This document shows positions 1 through 5,327 of a stretch of DNA of 5,777 bases, one piece after another. A model generated the notes under the pieces. It was given only the letters and a program-made list of their open reading frames with translations. It was not told the origin of the DNA and did not search any database. The first letter of the stretch is position 1. Every line of letters starts with the position of its first letter. This DNA comes from Bryobacteraceae bacterium (GTDB lineage: Bacteria; Acidobacteriota; Terriglobia; Bryobacterales; Bryobacteraceae), in the NCBI GenBank assembly GCA_030036985.1, contig JASHSD010000401.1:1-5777 (forward strand), written 5' to 3'. A program made the translations under genes and the position numbers.

Positions 1-1
1 C

Positions 2-73
2 GTCGGCGCGGGCGTCCGTATTGCCAGGGGCTGCCGCCTGACGGTCCGGATCGTGGAAAACGCAACCGTCTGA
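2..73 (+). CDS. Possible C-terminal end of an upstream gene (left-truncated)
   Basis: The second forward frame is open from the window edge to a TGA at 71-73 and would encode 23 residues ending in RIVENATV. The composition (Val, Ala, Gly and Arg rich, with alternating hydrophobic residues such as LTVRIV) is protein-like and could be a terminal beta strand. The fragment is too short to assign a family. It lies on the same strand as the sigma factor gene, 75 bases upstream of it. Another forward frame is also open across this stretch, so the choice rests on the sensible stop position and composition only. Confidence 0.3.
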   Translation, partial: VGAGVRIARGCRLTVRIVENATV

Positions 74-89
74 CATCACAGCCAGGGAG

Positions 90-118
90 TTGTGGAGTGG
101 TAGAATTCTTGGGATACT
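90..118 (+). promoter_or_regulatory. Weak candidate sigma-70-type promoter for the sigma/kinase operon
   Basis: TTGTGG at 90-95 and GATACT at 113-118 are separated by 17 bases, the ideal spacing for a housekeeping promoter. The matches to consensus are partial (3 of 6 and 4 of 6). It lies in the gap between the upstream stop codon and the sigma gene, where a promoter would be expected. Matches of this quality are frequent by chance. Confidence 0.22.
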
Positions 119-148
119 CGGCTCGACTGATGAGGTGGGCGGACCGGT

Positions 149-766
149 ATGCCGAGGCGAAGATTCAAAACGGAACTGTTAACCAAGGCTGCCGCCGGCG
201 CGATGGCATCGGCGGCAGCCGTCGAATCCGCTGCGGATCCTCGCGGCGCCATGGACGATCTCTTCGATGAAACATACAAAGAACTGCTTCGTCTGGCCGC
301 GCAGGTCAGGCGGAATGACGCCAACGCCACCATGAGCACATCCACGCTGCTGCATGAGGCTTGGATCAAGTTGGCCAAATCCTCTGCCAGGTCCTTCGAT
401 TCGGAGGCGCATTTCAAAGGCCTGGCCGCGCGCGTGATGCGCCAGATCGTAACCAGCGCCGCACGGCGCCGGCAGGCTTTTAAGCGCGGCGGCGGCGGAG
501 TGGCCATGTTCGTCACCCTTGACGATTCGTTCGGGGTTCCGATGGAACGTAATGAAGACTTGCTGCGGCTATCGGCTGCCATCGACGAGCTCGCAACGTG
601 GAGTCCTCGGCAGGCGAAACTGGTCGAGCTCCGGTTTTTCGCCGGATGTAACGTTGCGGAAGTTTCGGAATCGCTCGGCGTCTCGGAAAAGACGGCCGAG
701 CGCGACTGGCGCTCCGCACGGGCCTGGCTCGCGGCCGAGATTCGCAGGAATCACGACCATATGTAG
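149..766 (+). CDS. ECF-type RNA polymerase sigma factor (Sigma70_ECF / TIGR02999-like)
   Basis: This 205-residue protein would bind core RNA polymerase and direct it to alternative promoters. Region 2 spans about residues 36-108 and includes LLHEAWIKL (67-75) and a basic region 2.3/2.4 segment ending in RRR (106-108). Region 4 spans about 138-196 and has the helix-turn-helix segment VAEVSESLGVSEKTAERDW (169-187). The family is usually about 180-190 residues, and the excess is an Ala-rich N-terminal extension. I chose the ATG at 149 because GAGGTG (132-137) lies 11 bases before it; the in-frame ATGs at 203 and 251 lack a clear ribosome site. Residues DPRGAMDDLF (30-39) align with the family's usual GDPxALxxLF start, which argues against 251. 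No anti-sigma gene is adjacent; instead a Ser/Thr kinase follows 33 bases downstream, an arrangement known for kinase-controlled ECF factors. Residues 63-66 (STST) occupy the place of the usual acidic DAED motif. Confidence 0.92.
   Translation: MPRRRFKTELLTKAAAGAMASAAAVESAADPRGAMDDLFDETYKELLRLAAQVRRNDANATMSTSTLLHEAWIKLAKSSARSFDSEAHFKGLAARVMRQIVTSAARRRQAFKRGGGGVAMFVTLDDSFGVPMERNEDLLRLSAAIDELATWSPRQAKLVELRFFAGCNVAEVSESLGVSEKTAERDWRSARAWLAAEIRRNHDHM
187..220 (+). repeat. Perfect 11-bp inverted repeat (strong hairpin) at the 5' end of the sigma gene
   Basis: Bases 187-197 (GGCTGCCGCCG) are the exact reverse complement of 210-220, separated by 12 bases. The in-frame ATG at 203-205 sits in the loop. 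In mRNA this would be a very stable, almost all-G:C stem 38 bases after the chosen start codon. It encodes an Ala-rich stretch (about residues 14-24), so part of the symmetry could come from repeated GCC/GCG alanine codons. No U-tract follows, so it is not an intrinsic terminator. Confidence 0.6.
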
Positions 767-799
767 GACGTTACCGAGAGTATCGAAAGGATTGCCGCG

Positions 800-3475
800 A
801 TGGACAGTTCACGTTGGGAGCGTATTCAGGAAATCTTTCATCGTGTAACGGACCTGCCCCACTCGGATCGAAAGCCGGCTCTGCAGGCGGCGTGCGGGGG
901 CGACGAAGCTCTTCTGGCCGAACTCGCCGCAATGCTCGATGAGGACCGGGGAGCGGAATCGCTGTTCGACCACGATTTACCCCGTACTGTACGCAGCCTG
1001 ATTGACCCCGCTCCCGCGATCCCGGCCAACGGCGAGTTCGGACCGTACGCCATCGTGAAGACTCTGGGCGAGGGGGGCGCCGGCGTCGTCTTTCTGGCCA
1101 GGCGCGAGGATATTGGCAGCCTGGTGGCCATCAAGTTATTGCGCGGCGGACTGCACTCGCTGGAAGGGCGGCGGCGGTTCGCCCGCGAGCAGAAGACTCT
1201 GGCGCTGCTTGAGCATCCGCTGATTGCCCGCATCTACGATGCCGACACGCTCGAAGACGCCACTCCCTGGTTCGCGATGGAGTATGTCGAGGGCGTGCGC
1301 ATCACGCACTATTGCCGGGAGCGCGCATGCCCGCTCGACGAGCGGCTACGCTTGTTCCGCGCGGTGTGCGAGGCGGTGCAGTACGCGCATGGAAAGACGA
1401 TCATTCACCGCGATCTTAAGCCGTCCAACATTCTGGTGAAGGACGACGGCGCCGTTAAGCTTCTGGATTTCGGCATAGCCAGGCAATTAGACGACCCCGA
1501 TCAACCATTCGAGCGGACGCTGACCGAACTCCGCCCGATGACCCTTCCTTATGCTTCACCGGAACAGATTCGCGGCGAGCCCCTCGGGACACAGACCGAT
1601 GTTTATTCGCTGGGAGTGGTTCTCTATGAGCTGCTGACCGAGCGGCTTCCGTTCGATCCGTCGGGCCAGACCCGGACCGATGCCGAGCGAATGATTCTTG
1701 AGCACCAGCCGGAACCGCCCTCGGTGGTTGCCCGGCGGCTTTCCGCGATGCCGCGTGCGAGCAGGCATTTGCGGCAGGCCGGCAAAACCGGCTGGGCCGA
1801 TCTCGACATCCTTTCGATGACCGCCATGCATAAGGACCTGCGAAGGCGGTATCAATCGGTTGAAGCGCTGATCCGCGACATCGATCATTACCTTAAGGGC
1901 GAACCGCTGGAGGCCCGGCCCGACAGTGCGCGCTACCGGCTCGGCAAATTCGCGCGGCGCAACCGGCGCGCCCTGGCTGCGACCGCCGCGGCCGCCACGC
2001 TGATTATCGGCCTGGTCACGTTCTTTGTGATTCGACTTGCGAGGGCGCGCGATGTCGCCGTCGCGGAGACGACACGCACACAACGTATCGAACGGTTTAC
2101 GCTGAATCTGTTCGACGGCGGGGACAAGACCGCGGGACCTTCCGATAATCTGCGCGTCGTGACGCTTCTCGACAGAGGCGTCCAGAGCGCAAGGACCCTC
2201 AACGCCGAACCCGCGGTGCAGGCCGATCTCTACCAAACGCTCGGAAATATCTACCATAAGCTTGGAAAGTTCGATCAGGCCGATCCTCTGATGAAGTCCT
2301 CGCTGGAGCGGCGAAAGAAACTTGGCCCCGATGGTCCGGATGTGGCCGACAGTTTGGTTGCTATAGGCACGCTCCGCCTTGACCAGGGCCATCTGCCGGA
2401 GGCGGAAAATCTGGTTCGTCAGGGTCTCGCCATCGATCGAAGGCATTTTGCGCCAGGCGACCCGGCAATCGGCAGGGATCTTTCGGCACTGGGACGTGTG
2501 CAGGAGGAACGGGGCGCCTATGATGAAGCTGTCAAGACCCTCGACGCGGCGGTCCGGCTTCAATCGGCCAGACACGATATAACGGCGGATCTCTCCGACA
2601 GCACGAACGAGCTGGCAACGGCCCATTACTATCTCGGCCACCTGCCCCTCGCCGATTCCTTCTACAAACAGGCCCTGGCGATGGACCGCCGGCTTTACGG
2701 TTCGGTTCACCCCAGACTCGCGGACGATTATTACGGTCTGGGTTTGGTGCAGCACGACCTGGGACACGATTCCGACGCGGAGCGCTATTACCGCCAGGCT
2801 CTCGCAATCAAACAGTCATGGTACGGCCTGGACCATCCGGATACCGCGCTCATTATGGCCGCCGTCGGCCAATCTCTCATCTATCAGGGGCGCTACGACG
2901 AGGCCGCGCCCGTGCTGCAGCAGGCGCTTGCGATTCAGGAGCGCGTGCTCGGAAAGATTCATCCCCAGGTGGCTATGGGCCTCAATACACTGGGTGTGCT
3001 GGAAATCCGACGCGGTCATCTGGACGACGCGGAAAAGGATTTCGCGCGCATGGCCGATATCAACCGCGCGGTGTACGGCGACAGGCATTATCTCGTCGGT
3101 ATCGCGCTCCTCAACTTGGGTCAGGTCTACCTCGAAAAAAAGGAATACGCCCGCGCCGAAGCGGAATACCGGGAGGCGCTTTCGCGCTTTGTCGAAAAGT
3201 TGCCGGCCGGTCATGCCAGTACCGCAATCGCCCGGATTCAGCTGGGGCATACGCTGCTTCTGGAACACAAATATCAGGAAGCCGAAAGCGATCTGCTGGC
3301 CGGATACGAGGTGCTGGTGAAACAGCCTGGCGCCCAGACAGACCGGATCGAGAAGGCTCGCACTGACCTTGCCGCTGTTTATGACGCCCTCAATCAACCG
3401 GATCGCGCGAATAAGTTCCGAGCCGAGCTTGCGGCGCAAAGGGCGGGCGCGGCAGCCCCGTCGCCCAGGCATTAG
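800..3475 (+). CDS. Membrane-anchored Ser/Thr protein kinase (PknB-like) with ten TPR repeats
   Basis: This 891-residue protein phosphorylates Ser/Thr on target proteins. Residues 1-75 form the helical N-terminal region common in acidobacterial kinases of this kind (RWERIQEIFH at 5-14). The kinase domain is about 83-365: glycine loop G90-x-G92-x-x-G95, ATP lysine K112 in VAIK, probable helix-C E130, catalytic HRDLKPSN (203-210, with D205 and N210), metal-binding DFG (223-225), SPEQ (253-256) in place of APE, and DVYSLGVVLYELL (267-279). All catalytic residues are present, so it should be active; the HRD arginine suggests control by activation-loop phosphorylation, for example at T248. One membrane segment (about 391-413) follows an Arg-rich stretch, placing the kinase in the cytoplasm and, by analogy with PknB, the TPR tail outside. 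Arginines also follow the segment, so topology is not certain. TPRs fill about 475-884. The start is supported by AAAGGA (786-791), 8 bases upstream. It is probably co-transcribed with the sigma gene. Confidence 0.95.
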   Translation: MDSSRWERIQEIFHRVTDLPHSDRKPALQAACGGDEALLAELAAMLDEDRGAESLFDHDLPRTVRSLIDPAPAIPANGEFGPYAIVKTLGEGGAGVVFLARREDIGSLVAIKLLRGGLHSLEGRRRFAREQKTLALLEHPLIARIYDADTLEDATPWFAMEYVEGVRITHYCRERACPLDERLRLFRAVCEAVQYAHGKTIIHRDLKPSNILVKDDGAVKLLDFGIARQLDDPDQPFERTLTELRPMTLPYASPEQIRGEPLGTQTDVYSLGVVLYELLTERLPFDPSGQTRTDAERMILEHQPEPPSVVARRLSAMPRASRHLRQAGKTGWADLDILSMTAMHKDLRRRYQSVEALIRDIDHYLKGEPLEARPDSARYRLGKFARRNRRALAATAAAATLIIGLVTFFVIRLARARDVAVAETTRTQRIERFTLNLFDGGDKTAGPSDNLRVVTLLDRGVQSARTLNAEPAVQADLYQTLGNIYHKLGKFDQADPLMKSSLERRKKLGPDGPDVADSLVAIGTLRLDQGHLPEAENLVRQGLAIDRRHFAPGDPAIGRDLSALGRVQEERGAYDEAVKTLDAAVRLQSARHDITADLSDSTNELATAHYYLGHLPLADSFYKQALAMDRRLYGSVHPRLADDYYGLGLVQHDLGHDSDAERYYRQALAIKQSWYGLDHPDTALIMAAVGQSLIYQGRYDEAAPVLQQALAIQERVLGKIHPQVAMGLNTLGVLEIRRGHLDDAEKDFARMADINRAVYGDRHYLVGIALLNLGQVYLEKKEYARAEAEYREALSRFVEKLPAGHASTAIARIQLGHTLLLEHKYQEAESDLLAGYEVLVKQPGAQTDRIEKARTDLAAVYDALNQPDRANKFRAELAAQRAGAAAPSPRH
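2222..3451 (+). repeat. Ten tandem TPR (TPR_12 / kinesin-light-chain type) repeats within the kinase
   Basis: The Leu-Gly (or equivalent) pair of each repeat falls at residues 481, 522, 564, 605, 647, 689, 731, 773, 815 and 857, a spacing of 41-42 residues each time. Several units share the long-repeat pattern Gly-x-(Tyr/Leu)-x-x-Ala then QALAI and a His-Pro or Asp-Pro turn, for example KQALAMDRRLYGSVHP at 623-638. This is the 42-residue TPR class that usually builds a superhelical protein-binding surface. The units have diverged in DNA sequence, so the array is old. The first three and the last units are the least regular. Confidence 0.88.
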
Positions 3476-3507
3476 AAGCCACTACTCTTTGGGAAACGGA
3501 GAGACCC

Positions 3508-3529
3508 GTGCGAGCGTTTGCCGCTCGAC
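3508..3529 (+). terminator. Candidate hairpin terminator after the kinase gene
   Basis: CGAGCG (3511-3516) pairs perfectly with CGCTCG (3522-3527) around a 5-base loop. Two further pairs (GT with AC) are possible across a single bulged G. It starts about 35 bases after the kinase stop codon. The following sequence is only moderately T-rich (the first run of Ts is at about 3540-3543), so it is not a textbook intrinsic terminator and may instead stabilise the mRNA 3' end. Confidence 0.33.
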
Positions 3530-3596
3530 CGATCTCATATTTTGGCGATCCGCATGTCGGTTCTGAAACCCGAATTGCGTATAGGTAGATGAAGGG

Positions 3597-3635
3597 CAGC
3601 GAGAAAACCCTGAAGACGGTTCCGCGTCCTCGCTG
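3597..3635 (+). repeat. Inverted repeat in the kinase downstream gap
   Basis: CAGCGAG (3597-3603) is the reverse complement of CTCGCTG (3629-3635), with 25 bases between. A short inner stem, AACC (3606-3609) with GGTT (3618-3621), can form inside the loop. This could be a structured untranslated RNA segment ahead of the small reading frame at 3692. The loop is large and no T-tract follows, so a terminator role is unlikely. Confidence 0.3.
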
Positions 3636-3647
3636 AAGATTGAACAA

Positions 3648-3668
3648 AAGCGCGCTGTTTCTGCGCTT
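3648..3668 (+). terminator. Small hairpin upstream of the 3692 reading frame
   Basis: AAGCGCG (3648-3654) can pair with TGCGCTT (3662-3668), including one G-T pair, around a 7-base loop. It is preceded by an A-run and followed by TTAACACTTT. That gives it a rough look of an intrinsic terminator readable from either side, but the T-tract is interrupted. It ends 9 bases before the GAGAGG ribosome site of the 3692 frame, so it might alternatively shape translation there. Confidence 0.25.
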
Positions 3669-3691
3669 AACACTTTGAGAGGCATGTACAC

Positions 3692-3880
3692 GTGATCAAC
3701 AGAGGAAAGCCTTGCCTGTTACTCACGGCTCCGGCCGCGTTCCTGTTTCTTTGTGGGCCACCAGCGCAGGTGCAGCCGCCGGTGTCCATCGCGCCCGATT
3801 CGTGGGTTTCCGGGGTGCCGATGCCAACGGCTCGTGAAGCCATATTTATCGGCAGTGTTGAGAAAGGAACAACAAAATGA
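3692..3880 (+). CDS. Short exported ORF, possibly a truncated Kelch-repeat protein
   Basis: This 62-residue frame starts with GTG, preceded by GAGAGG (3677-3682) at a spacing of 9 bases; the nearby ATG at 3684 stops after three codons. Residues 7-22 are hydrophobic (PCLLLTAPAAFLFLCG) after a basic start, fitting a signal peptide with cleavage near residues 25-28. The mature part contains SWVSGVPMPTAR (37-48), followed by a small/hydrophobic stretch and Gly. That pattern resembles the start of a Kelch blade (W-x-x-G-x-PMPTAR), but the protein stops before the diagnostic Gly-Gly strand. No Kelch continuation appears in any frame downstream. It may therefore be a broken gene or a genuine small secreted protein. 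Its TGA overlaps an ATG at 3877 (ATGA). The Kelch link is from motif memory only. Confidence 0.42.
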   Translation: MINRGKPCLLLTAPAAFLFLCGPPAQVQPPVSIAPDSWVSGVPMPTAREAIFIGSVEKGTTK

Positions 3881-3884
3881 CGCT

Positions 3885-3893
3885 AAAGGAGAT
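3885..3893 (+). promoter_or_regulatory. Near-perfect Shine-Dalgarno site deciding the start at 3901
   Basis: AAAGGAGAT (3885-3893) is almost fully complementary to the 3' end of 16S rRNA, and its core GGAG (3888-3891) lies 9 bases before the ATG at 3901. It is the strongest ribosome site in the window. It favours 3901 over the in-frame ATG at 3877, which has only AAAGGA (3863-3868) before it. Confidence 0.55.
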
Positions 3894-3900
3894 AAACGAA

Positions 3901-4026
3901 ATGAAACACCTGTTTTTTGGCTTGACGATTCCCCCCGGCCGCAATTCCGCTTTCCTCCAGGCCCGGCTTGTCTTCGCCGCCGCAAGCTTGCTGACGGCCG
4001 CACCAATGGTCCACGGTCAGCCGTAA
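3901..4026 (+). CDS. 41-residue ORF that is little more than a signal peptide
   Basis: The frame reads from ATG 3901 to TAA 4024-4026. A basic segment around R14-R22 is followed by the hydrophobic stretch LVFAAASLLTAAPMV (23-37) and then HGQP at the C-terminus, which looks like a Sec signal peptide ending at its cleavage site. The excellent ribosome site implies that the frame is, or recently was, translated. A start at 3877 would add eight residues (MTLKEINE) and overlap the previous stop as ATGA. Possible explanations are a secreted-protein gene cut by a nonsense mutation or deletion just after the signal, a leader peptide, or a small membrane peptide. I recognise no family. Confidence 0.35.
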   Translation: MKHLFFGLTIPPGRNSAFLQARLVFAAASLLTAAPMVHGQP

Positions 4027-4133
4027 TTCAGCCCGCACGTGATCCAGCCGACTGGACGATTCCGAGTATAAGGATTGCATGTGATCGCCCTTATTAAATA
4101 CAGACTGCGACGCACGTAGTAATGACTTGCCGA

Positions 4134-4148
4134 TTTTTCGGTGAAAAA
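4134..4148. repeat. A/T hairpin TTTTTC-loop-GAAAAA
   Basis: TTTTTC (4134-4139) and GAAAAA (4143-4148) form a perfect 6-bp inverted repeat with a 3-base loop. An alternative outer pairing is GACTT (4124-4128) with AAGTC (4147-4151). The A/T-rich stem is weak as RNA. It may be a chance match, or the residue of a terminator for the small frames upstream. Confidence 0.25.
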
Positions 4149-4188
4149 GTCTCGTCGGGGCTCTGGGATTCGGCTATTCTTGTGAAAA

Positions 4189-4208
4189 GCGCAGTTTCGC
4201 GAATGCGC
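4189..4208. repeat. Imperfect 20-base palindrome, candidate operator
   Basis: GCGCA (4189-4193) and TGCGC (4204-4208) flank the 8-base palindrome TTCGCGAA (4196-4203), with only two unpaired bases (4194-4195) breaking full symmetry. Such dyads are typical of sites for dimeric regulators. It lies about 200 bases before the gene at 4411, further than usual for a simple repressor site. No matching copy was noticed elsewhere in the window. Confidence 0.3.
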
Positions 4209-4410
4209 GCGATGAACCCGATACAAGCTGGCTTACGCGATTCCCAGACGGTCCTAGGGCGCAGGTTCGTGCGGTTGAGCTTGTCGGGCGTGGCTCCGCA
4301 GCCGGCGCCGCAGTGCACTCGATGGGCATTTGCGTTCGCATTTTGCGTAGACACTATCTGAAGGGCAATCACGGAGTTCAGAAATGATTCAGACATCATG
4401 AGAGGCAAAT

Positions 4411-5286
4411 ATGAGAAATAGTCACACAGTTTCCCGTACCCTGTTCGCGGTACTGGCGGCGGCTGCGGCGGTGGTCCGGATTCAGGCCCAGGCGCCGGCC
4501 ACTCTCGAAAAACAACTCGAGTCGGAATACGCTCTCACGACACCAACGGCGGACAACACCGCGATTGTCACCACCGGATCGGTGCTGGTGCTGCAGAAGA
4601 AAGGTCTGTCCGCCGGTCTGGCTTCAAACAAGGTTCCCACGCAGAACACATACAAGGATGGCCAGATCAAGGCCGGCGCCGCCGAGCATCTGCGGAGGGG
4701 GCTTGGCGCCTTCGGCGCTTATGTGCCAGGCGGTTCTACCGCATCGAGCGCCGCCGGCACCGGGCGGGACTTTGTGAACGGAGAAAAGCTCTTCGTTACC
4801 AGGATCGATGTGGACCGGAATAAAGACGCTGTCGTTTTCTACCTGATCTCCGATGCCTATGACGCGGGCCGTTACACCGCCTCCCTCAAGGTTGAGTTCC
4901 CCAAGGGCACCTTGGCGAAAGGGGATATGGCGCTCGTGCAACCGGTTCTCGATCAGGTGTTCAAGATCGCTCCACCCGACCAGCAGGCCGCCGCCGCTCC
5001 CGCCGCTCCTGAGAGCGCACCCCAGGGAGCGCCGCCGACAGCGCAGCAGGCTGCCTCCGGACCCGCCCCCGTTTCGGCGGCTCCGTTGCCGGATATTCCG
5101 CCGCCCCCTCCGCCGCCCGCGGACCCCGCGCCGCCGAAATCGGTCAGCGTCGGACAAACGATTGACCAGGTGGTGGCAATCATGGGGCAGCCGAAAAACA
5201 TCGTGGATCTGGGCGCGAAGAAGATCTACGTTTACGACGGCGTCAAGGTAACGTTCATGAACGGCAAAATGACGGCGGCCGAATAG
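4411..5286 (+). CDS. Exported protein with Pro-rich linker and C-terminal BamE/SmpA-like module
   Basis: The protein has 291 residues. Residues 1-26 look like a Sec signal peptide (hydrophobic LFAVLAAAAAVV at 11-22, cleavage near RIQA). Residues about 30-186 form an N-terminal domain with YALTTPTADNTAIVTTGSV (40-58) and a later strand-rich part, KDAVVFYLISDAYDAGRY (138-155). Residues about 190-244 are an Ala/Pro/Gln linker with seven consecutive prolines (230-236). Residues about 245-291 (VGQTIDQVVAIMGQP, then DLGAKKIYVYDGVKVTF) match the small BamE/SmpA-like fold found at the end of many exported proteins. I recall similar three-part proteins from Acidobacteriota, where they are annotated as hypothetical; a molecular function is unknown. 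GAGG (4402-4405) lies 5 bases before the ATG. The gene at 5328 follows after 41 bases without a hairpin, suggesting co-transcription. Location is probably periplasm or outer membrane. Confidence 0.85.
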   Translation: MRNSHTVSRTLFAVLAAAAAVVRIQAQAPATLEKQLESEYALTTPTADNTAIVTTGSVLVLQKKGLSAGLASNKVPTQNTYKDGQIKAGAAEHLRRGLGAFGAYVPGGSTASSAAGTGRDFVNGEKLFVTRIDVDRNKDAVVFYLISDAYDAGRYTASLKVEFPKGTLAKGDMALVQPVLDQVFKIAPPDQQAAAAPAAPESAPQGAPPTAQQAASGPAPVSAAPLPDIPPPPPPPADPAPPKSVSVGQTIDQVVAIMGQPKNIVDLGAKKIYVYDGVKVTFMNGKMTAAE

Positions 5287-5327
5287 CGGCTTGATTCAGG
5301 CGATTTTTACGAAAGGAATTGAATTAC

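Larger units (their letters stand above)
4027..4410. other. 384-base stretch with no convincing gene
   Basis: Open frames exist on both strands (for example + 4122-4361 and - 4094-4408). Their products are Arg/Ser/Cys-rich without domain-like pattern, and they lack good ribosome sites. The stretch should carry the promoter and leader of the gene at 4411. I see inverted repeats at 4134-4148 and 4189-4208 but no well-matched promoter boxes. No tRNA or known riboswitch was recognised. Confidence 0.5.

Noticed and set aside
76..582. 168-residue open frame on the minus strand over the sigma gene
   Set aside because: It is antisense to a clear sigma factor; the product is Ser/Arg/Ala-rich with no domain pattern, as expected for a G+C-rich shadow frame.
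1556..2767. 403-residue minus-strand frame inside the kinase gene
   Set aside because: Its length comes from the codon bias of the kinase on the other strand. The kinase motifs and TPR register show that the plus strand is coding.
2222..3451. The regular ~126-base period as a DNA repeat array or CRISPR-like array
   Set aside because: The units are diverged in DNA, in frame, and explained by TPR protein repeats; there are no conserved direct repeats with spacers.
2816..3472. 218-residue minus-strand frame over the TPR region
   Set aside because: It mirrors the TPR coding sequence, and the plus-strand repeat pattern is unbroken here.
4081..4119. 12-codon GTG frame with AAGGA 6 bases upstream (4070-4074), a possible leader peptide
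   Set aside because: A frame this short with a partial ribosome site is expected by chance; there is no repeated regulatory codon run and no attenuator next to it.
4384..4401. Five-codon ATG frame preceded by GGAG (4373-4376), just before the 4411 gene
   Set aside because: It could be an upstream coupling frame, but nothing distinguishes it from chance in a purine-rich leader.
4094..4408. Minus-strand and plus-strand (4122-4361) frames in the gap before 4411
   Set aside because: There is no good ribosome site and no recognisable protein pattern; the two frames overlap each other on opposite strands.
3676..4408. Shared 9-base string TGAGAGGCA before the frames at 3692 and 4411
   Set aside because: It overlaps the Shine-Dalgarno core in both places and is too short to show a common origin.
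4624..5157. 177-residue minus-strand frame over the exported protein
   Set aside because: It is a Gly/Arg-rich shadow of the Ala/Pro-rich linker; the plus strand has a signal peptide and ordered C-terminal module.
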